Shown in pieces: positions 33,908 through 42,891 of a stretch of DNA of 64,000 bases. Source of the stretch: Arthrobacter sp. UNC362MFTsu5.1 (lineage in GTDB: Bacteria; Actinomycetota; Actinomycetes; Actinomycetales; Micrococcaceae); the NCBI RefSeq assembly GCF_000685965.1, contig NZ_JMLE01000003.1, positions 1-64,000 of the forward strand, given 5' to 3'. Each line of letters opens with the position of its first letter. The first letter of the stretch is position 1. The position numbers were made by a program, and so were the translations under genes. The notes under the pieces are model-generated. The model saw only the letters and a list, made by a program, of their open reading frames with translations, did not search any database and was not told where the DNA came from.

Positions 33908-34789
33908 ATGACACACAGCGACGACGTGCGGAAATTCCTGACCTCCCGCCGTGCAAGGATTACGCCCGAAGAGGCCGGCCTGCCGGTCTATGGCGGCAAC
34001 CGCCGCGTTGCCGGGCTGCGCCGCGAGGAAGTCGCCATGCTGGCCGGGATGAGCATCGATTACTACATCCGCCTTGAGCGCGGAAACCTCTCCGGCGCCT
34101 CGGACAGCGTCCTTGAAGCACTCGCCCGCGCCCTGAAGCTCGACGACGCCGAAACGGCCCACCTTTTCGACCTGGCCCGCGCCGCCACCGCCGCTCCCCG
34201 GGTGCGCCGCAAGCGCAGCCCGCAGACGGTGCGGCCGAGCGTGCAGCGCGTCATCGATGCGATCACGACGGCGCCGGCCTGGGTCCGCAACGACCGCGGG
34301 GATGTCCTCGCCGCCAATGAGCTGGGCCGTGCGCTGTATCAGGACCTGATGGCCGAACAGACCACCCCGCCGAACAGTGCGCGGTTCACCTTCCTGAACC
34401 CGAAAGCGCGGGAGTTCTTCGCCGATTGGGAACGGGCGGCCGATGACATCGTCGCGGTCCTGCGGTCCACGGCCGGGAAAAACCCGTATGACAAGGACCT
34501 CACGGACCTGATCGGTGAACTCTCCACCCGCAGCGAGGAGTTCCGCACCCGGTGGGCCCGGCACGACGTGAAGTACCACCGCGCCGGCCGGAAGCGGCTC
34601 CACCACCCGATCGTTGGCGACCTCGACTTGAGCTTTGAGGCGCTGGAACTTCCTGCAGACCCGGGACTGCGCATCAACGTGTACACAGCAGATCCCGAAA
34701 CACCCTCAGAGGACGCTTTGAAAGTCCTCGCCAGTTGGGCAGCCACCCAGCGTGAAACAACAAAGGCCCCGGTCAAGGAGAATAAATGA
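33908..34789 (+). CDS. XRE-family regulator with MmyB-like ligand-binding domain
   Basis: A 293-residue protein. The N-terminal HTH (about residues 8-75; VYGGNRRVAGLRREEVAMLA, IDYYIRLERGN) and the C-terminal MmyB-like domain (about 105-280; WVRNDRGDVLAANELGRALY) form a family widespread in actinobacteria. They are often placed beside oxidoreductases or efflux pumps. Start ATG 33908 is the first good start in the HTH frame; the frame is open far upstream only as antisense of the MFS gene. Its stop overlaps the start of the SDR remnant by four bases. Confidence 0.88.
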   Translation: MTHSDDVRKFLTSRRARITPEEAGLPVYGGNRRVAGLRREEVAMLAGMSIDYYIRLERGNLSGASDSVLEALARALKLDDAETAHLFDLARAATAAPRVRRKRSPQTVRPSVQRVIDAITTAPAWVRNDRGDVLAANELGRALYQDLMAEQTTPPNSARFTFLNPKAREFFADWERAADDIVAVLRSTAGKNPYDKDLTDLIGELSTRSEEFRTRWARHDVKYHRAGRKRLHHPIVGDLDLSFEALELPADPGLRINVYTADPETPSEDALKVLASWAATQRETTKAPVKENK

Positions 34790-35106
34790 CCCATTGTCCC
34801 TCCACTGTCCTGATGGTCGGTGCCACCGGCAGCATCGGCCGCCACGCCGTGGCCGATGCCGTCGTGTTCACCCACGGATCCACCACCGGCGAACGAGACG
34901 TGCGGGACAACGACTATGCCGGCGTCGCCTACGCCCAGTGGAAGCTGCGCAGCTTCACCACGGTCTTCAGCTCCCTGGCCCCGGACTTGGCTGGATCAAT
35001 CGATGCAGCCGAAGACCTGGTGAACCTCCCCTTGGAGAGTGAGCCCGAAAGGTTCCGCCAGGACGTCGCCACAATCGCGGCAGGAAGCGTCAACGCCGGA
35101 CACTGA
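34786..35106 (+). pseudogene. internally deleted SDR/NmrA-type gene
   Basis: The 106-residue frame starts with a good Rossmann motif (VLMVGATGSIGRHAV). It then jumps to a middle SDR piece (VVFTHGSTTGERD, DYAGVAYA) and a C-terminal piece (LRSFTTVFSSLAPD, DLVNLPLESEPERFRQD). Full NAD-binding proteins of this type are about 200-250 residues, so roughly half is missing, with two in-frame joins. It overlaps the XRE stop (ATGA) and was probably that regulator's target. It is likely non-functional, although the reading frame is kept. Confidence 0.6.
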
Positions 35107-35129
35107 ATCGCGGCTCCTCCTCCGGGTGG

Positions 35130-35501
35130 CTAGTCCGCCTGGCTGCGGCCGGCCGTGTCGATGACGCAGAAGCGGTTGCCTTCGGGATCTGCCATGATCA
35201 CGTAGTCCGCGTCGGCGGGCTGTTTGCTCCATTCGATGCGGGTGGCGCCGAGGCTGAGGAGCCGCTGCACTTCGCCGGCCTGGTCCTCCGTGTAGAGGTC
35301 CAGGTGGATGCGGGGCGGCAGGTGGACCGACGACGGGACACGGTCCAGCGAGATGCAGGTGCCCGCGCCGCCCGGTGGCTGCAGGATCACAAAGTCGTCC
35401 TCGGGTTCATGCCGCGGTTCGAAGCCGAGTGCGGCCTGCCAGAAGGCCATCTGGGCCTGGAGGTCGTCAACGCGGATCACGATCGAGCCAATGCTCAGCA
35501 T
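35130..35501 (-). CDS. VOC-family (glyoxalase-like) protein
   Basis: A 123-residue single-domain vicinal-oxygen-chelate protein. It begins MLSIGSIVIRVDDLQAQMAFW, has the paired beta-alpha-beta-beta-beta repeats, and ends with YVIMADPEGNRFCVI, where the Glu is a usual metal ligand. Such proteins include glyoxalases, dioxygenases and antibiotic-binding proteins. I chose ATG 35501; codons upstream do not match the family. It is divergent from an SRPBCC gene. The function cannot be narrowed. Confidence 0.85.
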   Translation of the reverse strand: MLSIGSIVIRVDDLQAQMAFWQAALGFEPRHEPEDDFVILQPPGGAGTCISLDRVPSSVHLPPRIHLDLYTEDQAGEVQRLLSLGATRIEWSKQPADADYVIMADPEGNRFCVIDTAGRSQAD

Positions 35502-35679
35502 CCGGCCAAGGTACACCGACTCAAAGAGCCCCGGCAACGCACTGGGGAATCTATCCGCTGCCGCCGGAGGAGGCTCTTGACCGTGCCCGCAGCGTGCGTA
35601 GCGTTGGCGCAATGGGAATCAATTCTGACAACCAGGACCTGGCGGCTTTCCCGGCTGCGCGGCAGCACAGGTTGCACCG

Positions 35680-36174
35680 GTGCTGGTGACCGAATCGAGA
35701 GTGGATGTTGCGGGATTGACGGGCCGTGACGTCACCGACTTCATGATGGCCTGCACCGATGAGCAGTACCGGAACTGGTGGCCGGGAACCCACCTGCAGC
35801 TCCACGTGCTGGGGCGGGCCAGCGCCGGAGTAGGAGATGTGATGCTCATGGACGAGTTCGTCGGCCGGCGCCGGTTGCGCCTGCACGGAGTCGTGGAAGC
35901 GGTCGAACCGGGACGCAGGCTCGTGTGGCGCTTCCGGAAGATCGTGCCGCTTCCGGCGAGCCTCTCCCTGGAGCTCACCCCGGTACCGGGCGGGGTGTCG
36001 GTGCGTCACACAGTCAGAGCCGGATGGCCCGGGATCGGCCGGGTGCTGGATCCGTTGCTCCGGATGTATTTTACGTCCAGGTTCATCACGGAACTGGATG
36101 CCCACGTCCGCACGGAGTTCCCCTTGCTGCGGGACTACCTCCACCCCGGTGCCCCGACCCGCGCCGATAACTGA
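35680..36174 (+). CDS. SRPBCC-family protein
   Basis: A 164-residue START/Bet v1-like protein (CTDEQYRNWWPGTHLQLHVL, VVEAVEPGRRLVWRF, TSRFITELDAHVRTEFPLLRDYL). It is a hydrophobic ligand-binding fold with no clear substrate. The start is uncertain: GTG 35680 and GTG 35686 are both possible, and no strong ribosome site is seen. It lies 31 bases upstream of the hydroxyacid dehydrogenase gene and may share its transcript. Confidence 0.7.
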   Translation: MLVTESRVDVAGLTGRDVTDFMMACTDEQYRNWWPGTHLQLHVLGRASAGVGDVMLMDEFVGRRRLRLHGVVEAVEPGRRLVWRFRKIVPLPASLSLELTPVPGGVSVRHTVRAGWPGIGRVLDPLLRMYFTSRFITELDAHVRTEFPLLRDYLHPGAPTRADN

Positions 36175-36205
36175 CTGCCAGCCTCCCTCCACTAGGCTGG
36201 CAACC

Positions 36206-37126
36206 ATGACGCGGAAGATCACTGTCAGCCTGCCCGATGCCGTACTTCGTGAGTACCTGACGCCGCATCCGGACGTCACCGTGCTTGAGTGGGACTTCAC
36301 GGGCGAGCCGCCGCAGCCGCAGATCGATATTGTGGTCCCGCCGTACATGGGCGGCACGAAGGTCCTGAAGAATCTTGAGGCGGTAGAGACCGCCCTGGTG
36401 CAGAGCCAGTCGATCGGGTACGACGGCGTGGCGGACTCGCTCCCTGCGGGCCGGGTGTTCGCCAACGCAGCAGGCGTGCACGAGACCTCCACTGCAGAAC
36501 TGACGCTGGCCATGATCCTGGCCAGCCAGCGCGAGTTCCCACGGCTCATGAAAAGCCAGCGGGACGGGGTCTGGGACGCCCGGCCCACCGCCAGCTTGGC
36601 GGACCGCCGCGTCCTCATCGTGGGCTACGGCGGTGTGGGCAAAGCGATCGAGCAGCGTCTCCTTCCGTTCGAAACGAGCGTCACGAGGGTTGCCAGCCGC
36701 CAGCGCACCGATGAGAGCGGCGTTATCCATGGAATCGACGAGTTGCCGGAGCTGCTGCCGGAGCACGACATTGTGGTGGTCGGCGTTCCGCTTGGCGACG
36801 CCACCCGTCACCTCATCGACGACGATTTCCTGGCGGCAATGCCCGACGGCGCGTTGCTGGTCAACGTGGCCCGGGGCCCCGTTGCGGACACGGAGGCATT
36901 GGTCCGCCACACGGCATCCGGCCGGATCCGCGCCGCGCTGGACGTTACGGATCCCGAACCGCTGCCGCAGGACCACCCGCTGTGGGGCACGCCCGGCGTC
37001 ATCATCACCCCGCACGTGGGCGGAGCCAGTTCCGCGATGCGGCCGAGGATGGGCCGGCTGCTGCAGCGCCAGATCGACCTGATGCTGGCGGGGGAGCCGC
37101 CGGTGAACGTGGTGCTGGGCGGCTGA
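36206..37126 (+). CDS. D-isomer-specific 2-hydroxyacid dehydrogenase
   Basis: A 306-residue NAD(P)-dependent dehydrogenase. The dinucleotide motif VGYGGVG is near residue 140. The catalytic triad is Arg in VNVARGPV, Glu in DVTDPEPLP and His in ITPHVGG. The N-terminal substrate domain is short. ATG 36206 was chosen because the conserved fold starts there (KITVSLPDAVL). It reduces 2-oxoacids such as glyoxylate or hydroxypyruvate, or acts as a phosphoglycerate-dehydrogenase relative. The precise substrate is unknown. Confidence 0.9.
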   Translation: MTRKITVSLPDAVLREYLTPHPDVTVLEWDFTGEPPQPQIDIVVPPYMGGTKVLKNLEAVETALVQSQSIGYDGVADSLPAGRVFANAAGVHETSTAELTLAMILASQREFPRLMKSQRDGVWDARPTASLADRRVLIVGYGGVGKAIEQRLLPFETSVTRVASRQRTDESGVIHGIDELPELLPEHDIVVVGVPLGDATRHLIDDDFLAAMPDGALLVNVARGPVADTEALVRHTASGRIRAALDVTDPEPLPQDHPLWGTPGVIITPHVGGASSAMRPRMGRLLQRQIDLMLAGEPPVNVVLGG

Positions 37127-37155
37127 GCTCCAGGCGGCGCTGCAGCTAGGCGTCG

Positions 37156-37575
37156 CTAAAAGAAGGGGCCGAGGAAAATCATGGAGAAGAAGCCCAGGAA
37201 CGCAGCGAGCACCCAAAGGAGGCGCCGCTGTCGCGCCCGGTCCACCTGGTCCCGGAGAGCGTTGAAACGGTGCTGCAATTCGACCGGGTCAGTTTGCTGC
37301 CCGGGATTCCGGTGCCATGTTCGGGGCATGCCAGCCACGGAGGCGATCCGGTAAACCTGATCGACGGCGAGTACCGGCCGCAGGCTCTGGAGCCAACGCA
37401 GGAGTTGTCGGTCGGTCAGGACCTTGGCGCCATCCGGTACTTTCCTGATGGTTAGGTTCTCGGGAGCGACGACCACTACGACGCCCGCGACCTCGACCGG
37501 TGTGCCCGACGCAGCGCTCAACAGCTTTCCAGCGCGGGCCGCTTCATGGGCCGCGTTCGGGATATGCCGCTGCCT
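37156..37575 (-). pseudogene. C-terminal remnant of a NERD-domain protein
   Basis: From the TAG at 37576-37578 to the stop at 37156, the frame encodes about 139 residues. They match the end of actinobacterial NERD (nuclease-related) proteins: HEAARAGKLLSAASG, VVVVVAPENLTI, then VLTDRQLLRWL, followed by a basic linker and one C-terminal TM helix (LLWVLAAFLGFFSMIFLG). The NERD core with the catalytic residues is absent, and no good start precedes the matching part; a TTG at 37521 sits inside the domain. It is probably a decayed gene. Confidence 0.55.
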
Positions 37576-37727
37576 CTAAAGCTCCCCTGTACCACCCGGC
37601 TATTTAGCTCATGCATGCGACTGAGCGTAAGCCCTTTGAGGTTGCGAAAACTGCTGCGCCGCAGCCTTCCACTCTGACCAGACGTCATGCGGCCCCCGCC
37701 GCTTCCTGAATCCCCACGTGCGTCCCA

Positions 37728-38411
37728 TTACTGCCGCCTTTCTTCGCGGACTGGCCTGAGCCGGAGCGGCGCACCCTCGGGAGGCGTGGCGGGGAACGCG
37801 CAGGTGAACTCGCCCCGGTAGCCAAACAGGAACCCCAAGAACGGATTCCGCACCTGCATCTGAATGGTGAAAACCCCGCGGGCGTCGTCGAAGCTCTCGT
37901 ACAGGTCCGCCGTGCCCGTGAAGGCTGCGGGGAAGGCGAATCCGATGAAGCCTTCGTAGAACCGCTGGCCTGTCGACCGGAGATGCAGTGACCCGTCCGG
38001 CAACACTTCCAGGATGAGGCCGGTGGCCAGGTGCTGGTGGGTGCCGAGGTAGTCGATGATGCCCCCGGTCTCCGGACTGTAAACCATGGTGGCATCGAAG
38101 CGTCGGCGCTTGGACCCCGGCAGCTCCAGGGTGCGCACGAAGGTGACCGTAGGCCGGCCGAGACCATCAACATAAGGGTAGTTTTCGATGGTGAACGGGA
38201 CGTTCTCGCCCTGGTCGGGAAAGAGGATGTTGCGGTACGCCCCGAGCCGCAGAAACGGAACCGTCCACCACGCCCCGCGGCGCACTTCCGAAAAGACTCC
38301 CCGGCCAACGCAGGCGTAACCGGCCGCGGTGTCGACGCCGAAGCGTTTCTGCAGCATCGGGTGGAGGCGGCCGAAGTCCCGCCCGAGCGCCTGCTCAAAG
38401 ATGGAGGCCAC
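37728..38411 (-). CDS. DUF4166 protein
   Basis: A 227-residue protein of unknown function with the DUF4166 pattern (FEQALGRDFGRLHPMLQKRFG at the N-terminus, GVGRGVF-like VGRGVFSEVRRGAWW near residue 35, NPFLGFLFGYRGEF near 190). It is predicted cytoplasmic and beta-rich. It starts two bases after the stop of the SRPBCC gene, so the two form an operon. Members are often next to saccharopine-dehydrogenase-like or lipid-related genes, but no such gene is here. Confidence 0.78.
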   Translation of the reverse strand: MASIFEQALGRDFGRLHPMLQKRFGVDTAAGYACVGRGVFSEVRRGAWWTVPFLRLGAYRNILFPDQGENVPFTIENYPYVDGLGRPTVTFVRTLELPGSKRRRFDATMVYSPETGGIIDYLGTHQHLATGLILEVLPDGSLHLRSTGQRFYEGFIGFAFPAAFTGTADLYESFDDARGVFTIQMQVRNPFLGFLFGYRGEFTCAFPATPPEGAPLRLRPVREERRQ

Positions 38412-38413
38412 GG

Positions 38414-39211
38414 CTACTCCTCACCCGCCGGCAGGCCGCCGCCACCCGGCGACGGAAGCGCCACAAGCGCGGACGGGGCACGTCCGGCCCGCTCATCCGG
38501 CGCGAGCCGCAGGCACCGCCGGGCCCGGGGCACCGTCCGGTGCGCCGGAAGGAAGCATGAGGCCATTGCCGCCGCGACGCCGACGGCGGCAGCCGCCCCG
38601 GCGAATGGTCCGGTCAACGCCCGCCGGAGTAGCAGGGCGGACGCCAGGAAACCGCCCGACCTGGCCACGGCGTCGATGATCCACCGGTTCCGGGAGTCTC
38701 CGGGGTCAAGGTCCCGCTCCGCCCACAACCGCAGGCGGTCAAAACTGATGGCTGTTGCCCAGCCCAGCGCGGGCCGGATCACCCGGCCGTCCAGCAGCTT
38801 TCCAAGGGTGCCCATCCCCGGCTGATAGTTGTAGTCGGTGATGAAGCGGACGCCTTCAGCCGTGGGGATGTACCGCCAGTAGCCCGAGCCCGGACCAATG
38901 GGGGAGAGCGCGTCGCGGGTGGTGAACTTCAGTACCGAAGTCGCCTGCCCGTCGGCGCGCCACCGGTGGCCCAGGGACGTCCCGGTGCCGCTGATGGTGT
39001 GGAACGGCAGCCGGAACTCATAACGAAAGCTGACAGGTCCGCCGTCGTCACCGTCCCTCGGGACGATCCGGGAAAACCGCAGGTCCCACCGCGGATGCAG
39101 GTCCGGATCCTGGCTGAGCGTCCACAGCCGCTCCATGGACGCACGAATGCCGATTTCAACATAGATCTGCCCGCGCGTGCGTGACAATTTCCCGCCTTGA
39201 TGCTCCCCCAT
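38414..39211 (-). CDS. SRPBCC-family protein with a C-terminal hydrophobic region
   Basis: A 265-residue protein. The START/Bet v1-like part covers about residues 15-160 (IGIRASMERLWTLSQDPDLH, WDLRFSRIVPRDG, PTAEGVRFITDYNYQPGMG). A region near 185-215 (GGFLASALLLRRALTGPFAG, AAAVGVAAAMASCFL) may be membrane-associated, and a low-complexity tail follows. It is directly upstream of the DUF4166 gene (two-base gap). The pairing suggests a shared lipid or hydrophobic-ligand role, which is inference. Confidence 0.75.
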   Translation of the reverse strand: MGEHQGGKLSRTRGQIYVEIGIRASMERLWTLSQDPDLHPRWDLRFSRIVPRDGDDGGPVSFRYEFRLPFHTISGTGTSLGHRWRADGQATSVLKFTTRDALSPIGPGSGYWRYIPTAEGVRFITDYNYQPGMGTLGKLLDGRVIRPALGWATAISFDRLRLWAERDLDPGDSRNRWIIDAVARSGGFLASALLLRRALTGPFAGAAAAVGVAAAMASCFLPAHRTVPRARRCLRLAPDERAGRAPSALVALPSPGGGGLPAGEE

Positions 39212-39262
39212 TCCAGCATCCTAAGACGCGGCGAATCACAAATGAGTTAATTGGCCGCCGCG

Positions 39263-40303
39263 TCAGGCGCTGGTGGCGTCCTGCACTTCGCCCACCAGTT
39301 CCTCGATGATGTCCTCCAGGAACAGCACGCCCGTAGTGTTCCCGTAAGCGTCGAAGACCCGGGCCACGTGGGCGCCCGTCCGGCGCATGGTGGCCAGGGC
39401 ATCCTCGAGTTCGCCGCCGCCGAAGGCGGACGCGAGCTTGCGGATCCGCTTGGCCGGCACCGGCCGGGCGAACTTCTCCGGGGACGTCAGGTCCATGACG
39501 TCCTTGAGGTGCAGGTAGCCGGACGGCACGCCGTCGTCGTCGGTGAGAATGTAGCGGGAGTAGCCGTGTTCCGCCACCGCGCGCTGGATGTCCGCGGGAG
39601 TGGACGACGCCGGCAGGAGCACCATCTCGGTGATCGGCACCTCCACGTCCGCAACAGTTTTGGCGGTGAACTCGAATGCCGCCGTGAGCGTTCCGGTGGT
39701 GTCCGTGAGCATGCCGTCGCGGGTGGACTGCTCCACGATGTTGGCCACTTCGTCCAGCGTGTAGGCGCTGGTGGCCTCGTCCTTGGGCTGGACCTTGAAG
39801 AGCCGCAGGATGGCGTTGGCGATCCCGTTGAGCGTCCAGATCACCGGCTTGAACACGCGAGCCACCATCACCAGCGGCGGGGCGAGGATGAGCGCCGCCC
39901 GGGTAGGAACCGAGAACGAGATGTTCTTGGGCACCATTTCGCCCAGGACCACGTGCAGGAACGTCACCAGGAGCAGCGCCGCCACGAAGGCGATGATGCC
40001 GATGGCTTCGCCGGACAGGGAGGTCAGGCCCAGCGGTATCTCAAGCAGGTGGTGGATGGCCGGTTCAGAGACGTTGAGGATCACCAGCGAACAGACGGTG
40101 ATGCCCAGCTGGCTGGTGGCCAGCATGAGCGTGGCATGTTCCATGGCCCACAGCGTGGTTTTGGCGGCCTTGCTGCCGGCCTCGGCCTTGGGCTCGATCT
40201 GCGAGCGGCGGGCGGAAATGACCGCGAACTCGGCGCCCACGAAGAAGGCGTTGACCACCAGGAGCACCACCAGCCAGATAATGCCGGGAAGGTATTCACT
40301 CAT
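39263..40303 (-). CDS. CNNM/CorC-type membrane protein, short form
   Basis: A 346-residue protein with a DUF21/CNNM membrane domain (about residues 1-185, three or four TM segments; [15 protein letters not shown] near 125) and a CBS pair (about 200-335). The C-terminal CorC_HlyC domain is missing, unlike the partner gene. The start overlaps the upstream CNNM gene by four bases. The family is linked to Mg2+ or Co2+ transport and efflux. The two probably work as a hetero-oligomer. Confidence 0.87.
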   Translation of the reverse strand: MSEYLPGIIWLVVLLVVNAFFVGAEFAVISARRSQIEPKAEAGSKAAKTTLWAMEHATLMLATSQLGITVCSLVILNVSEPAIHHLLEIPLGLTSLSGEAIGIIAFVAALLLVTFLHVVLGEMVPKNISFSVPTRAALILAPPLVMVARVFKPVIWTLNGIANAILRLFKVQPKDEATSAYTLDEVANIVEQSTRDGMLTDTTGTLTAAFEFTAKTVADVEVPITEMVLLPASSTPADIQRAVAEHGYSRYILTDDDGVPSGYLHLKDVMDLTSPEKFARPVPAKRIRKLASAFGGGELEDALATMRRTGAHVARVFDAYGNTTGVLFLEDIIEELVGEVQDATSA

Positions 40304-41658
40304 TGCTCAGCTCCGGGGGTGAGGTTGTCGACGAGGCGGTCATGCGGACTTTTGGGGGCTTCCTGCGGATCGTCCGGGGTGAAGCGGAGACGCTGCACCT
40401 GGGTGCCCGCCACGCGTTCCACGCGCAGTGTGCCCCCGTCGATAGTGACTTCGTCGCCGAGTTCCGGGATGCGGTCCAGTTCGTCGGTAACGAAGCCGGC
40501 GATGGTGTCGTACTCTTCCCCGTCGGGAACCGTGATGCCGGTCCGGTCCAGCAGTTCGTCCGGGCGCAGCGAGGCATCAAAGGTGGTGGACAGGCCCGTG
40601 CGCACCACACCGACCTTGGCGCGGTCGTGTTCGTCCTCGAGTTCGCCGACGATCTCCTCCACAAGGTCTTCGAGGGTCACGATGCCGGCCGTTCCGCCGT
40701 GCTCGTCGGACACGATCGCCACCTGGAGGCCCTGCTTGCGCAGCAGGACCAGCAGGGTGTCCACGCCCATGGACTCCGGGACGCGGAGCGGTTCGATCAT
40801 GAGCTCCGCGGCGCTGACGCTGGCCCGCGCGGCCAGGGCCACGGCGAAGGCCTGCTTGACGTGCAGAACGCCCAGGACGTCGTCGCGGTCCCTGCCGATC
40901 ACCGGAAAACGCGAGTACCCCGTGGAGCTGGCCAGCGTGACGATCTGCTCCGCCGTGTCATCGGCGCTGACCGCCGTCATGCGGACGCGGGGCGTCATGA
41001 CGTCCGCCGCGGAGTGCTCGGAGAAACGCAGGGTGCGGTGCAGCAGCACTGCATGGTCGACGTCGAGCACGCCTTCCAGCGCCGAGCGCCGGACCAGCGA
41101 GCTGAGTTCCTCGGCGCTGCGGGCGCCGGACAGCTCTTCCTTCGGCTCGATGCCGAAGGACCGGATGATGCCGTTGGCCGTGTTGTTGAACAGCAGGATC
41201 ACGGGCTTGAAGACGGCGGTGAACAGGGCCTGGAACGGAACCACCACTTTGGCGGTGGCCAGGGGGAGGGCCAAGGCGAAGTTCTTCGGGACCAGTTCGC
41301 CGATCACCATGGAGAAGATCGTGGCCAGGAAGATGCCCGCGACGGCGCCGATCCCCGGCACCACTGCCGCAGGCAGGCCGGCTGCCAGCAAAGGTCCGCT
41401 GAGCATGCTGCTGATGGCCGGTTCAAAGGTGTAGCCGGTGAGGAGCGTGGTCAGCGTAATGCCGAGCTGTGCCCCGGAGAGATGTGTCGAGGTGATCTTG
41501 AGGGCCTTGATGGTGGGTGCAAGGCGCTTCTCGCCGCGGGCCTGGCGGTTCTCAAGGTCGTTGCGGTCCAGGTTGACCAGCGCGAACTCGGAGGCAACGA
41601 AAAATCCGGTGCCGACCGTAAGGACAAGGCCGATACCGAGCATGATCCATTCATACAT
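40300..41658 (-). CDS. CNNM/HlyC-CorC membrane protein, full form
   Basis: A 452-residue protein. The DUF21/CNNM membrane domain is residues 1 to about 190 ([33 protein letters not shown]). A CBS pair follows (about 205-335; [50 protein letters not shown]). A CorC_HlyC domain is at about 355-435. This is the standard layout for the haemolysin-C/CorC type involved in Mg2+ homeostasis. It is the first gene of the pair. Confidence 0.9.
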   Translation of the reverse strand: MYEWIMLGIGLVLTVGTGFFVASEFALVNLDRNDLENRQARGEKRLAPTIKALKITSTHLSGAQLGITLTTLLTGYTFEPAISSMLSGPLLAAGLPAAVVPGIGAVAGIFLATIFSMVIGELVPKNFALALPLATAKVVVPFQALFTAVFKPVILLFNNTANGIIRSFGIEPKEELSGARSAEELSSLVRRSALEGVLDVDHAVLLHRTLRFSEHSAADVMTPRVRMTAVSADDTAEQIVTLASSTGYSRFPVIGRDRDDVLGVLHVKQAFAVALAARASVSAAELMIEPLRVPESMGVDTLLVLLRKQGLQVAIVSDEHGGTAGIVTLEDLVEEIVGELEDEHDRAKVGVVRTGLSTTFDASLRPDELLDRTGITVPDGEEYDTIAGFVTDELDRIPELGDEVTIDGGTLRVERVAGTQVQRLRFTPDDPQEAPKSPHDRLVDNLTPGAEQ

Positions 41659-41912
41659 TCGGGCGCCCCTCTCCCGTGGTGGCCGGCGAACCGGTCAGAA
41701 GGTGGAGGGGCTTGGGCATATGTGAAGGAGGGTCATCCATAATGCCGTTCAGTCTACGGGTCGCCGCTATACGGACTGGGCGTGTGCGCCGTAGGCGAAA
41801 AGTGCGCGCTCCATTTTCGGTCCGCGCACCCATCCGCCACCCCGGCGGCAGCGAATGGCTGGTAAGTCCTGCGGTAATCGATGACGTCCGGCCATGATGG
41901 GGAGGTGGAGCA

Positions 41913-42800
41913 ATGCGCGATGGTGCATCCCGGCTTTCCTCCGCCCTGCGGTCACTTCTCCTGGGTGTGCTGCTCGCGGCGGCCTGGGTCATCTTCGGAG
42001 CCGTCTCGGCGCAGGCTTCCAGCCTGTTGCCGCCTGTCACGGACACCGTCACGTCTGATGCCGTCTCTGACACCGCCGCGGTTGAGCAAGGTCCGCTGGC
42101 TGCGCTCGCAGAGCCCGTTGCCGTCGTGGCAGCGCCGCTGGCGCCCCAGGTCCAGGCCGTCACCGAACCGGTTCTGGCTCCCGTGGATGCCGCGCTTGCT
42201 CCGGCCGCGGCGCCGGTGACCGCCGTCGTCGAGCAGGTCACCAGCGCGGTGGCTCCGGTCACGGCGCTCACTTCCGCCGCCGTCGCCCCCGTAACGCTAA
42301 CGATCGCCGAAATCGCGGCCCCGGTCACAGGCCTGGCGGCTGATATCACGGCGCCCGTGCTGGTTACGGTCGGTTCGGCTGCCGGTGATGTTGCCGCGGT
42401 CCCCGCCGTCGTCGGAGTTTCCGCGCAGCCGCCCGCTCCGGGGTCCGAACCGCAGAACCCCGCACCGTCAGCGGGTACAGCGTCCGGCGTCCTGCTGACT
42501 GGTACGCAGGACCGTGCAGCCTTCCGGCCGGCAATGTCCGACGGCGGCAGCACCGTTGTCGTGGCAGCGCCGACTCCTGCTCCCGAGCGTCCCGCAACGC
42601 CGGCTCCCGCCCCGCCGGCGACAGTCCCGACGGGTTCCGGCTCGTTGCTCAGGACGGGCGGCGACGGCGGATCCGGCGTCGCAGCCGATGTTCCGGCCCT
42701 CCAGTTTTCCTTGACGCAGATCCCGCTCAAGGATGTCCGCAACTCCTCCGACGAGCTACCCGGCTCGGTCAGCCTGGAACACGGCTTTTCCCCCGACTAG
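41913..42800 (+). CDS. secreted Ala/Val/Pro-rich surface protein
   Basis: A 295-residue exported protein. The signal peptide has a hydrophobic core LLLGVLLAAAWVIFGAVSAQA and a likely cleavage after ASA/QAS near residue 35. The mature protein is very rich in Ala, Val, Pro and Thr with loose periodicity (APVTAVVEQVTSAVAPV). It has no Cys and a more charged end. There is no LPxTG-type signal; LLRTGG near 245 is not followed by a TM helix. GGAGG precedes ATG 41913. It lies 91 bases before the repeat protein. I do not recognise a domain. Confidence 0.7.
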   Translation: MRDGASRLSSALRSLLLGVLLAAAWVIFGAVSAQASSLLPPVTDTVTSDAVSDTAAVEQGPLAALAEPVAVVAAPLAPQVQAVTEPVLAPVDAALAPAAAPVTAVVEQVTSAVAPVTALTSAAVAPVTLTIAEIAAPVTGLAADITAPVLVTVGSAAGDVAAVPAVVGVSAQPPAPGSEPQNPAPSAGTASGVLLTGTQDRAAFRPAMSDGGSTVVVAAPTPAPERPATPAPAPPATVPTGSGSLLRTGGDGGSGVAADVPALQFSLTQIPLKDVRNSSDELPGSVSLEHGFSPD

Positions 42801-42891
42801 TGGGGCCGGCACCGCGCCCTTTCGCGCGGACGGCAATCAGCTGCGCACTCACTGTGCCTGGCTCATCTCACTAGTAAGGAAATCAATTCTC

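Noticed and set aside
33806..34606. N-terminal extension of the DHA2 transporter
   Set aside because: This part is antisense to the XRE/MmyB gene; the transporter fold starts at 33805.
39251..41434. 727-codon rightward frame over the CNNM pair
   Set aside because: Antisense to two overlapping genes with full domain support.
42640..42670. LPxTG-like anchor in the Ala/Val-rich secreted protein (LLRTGG)
   Set aside because: No hydrophobic helix or basic tail follows.
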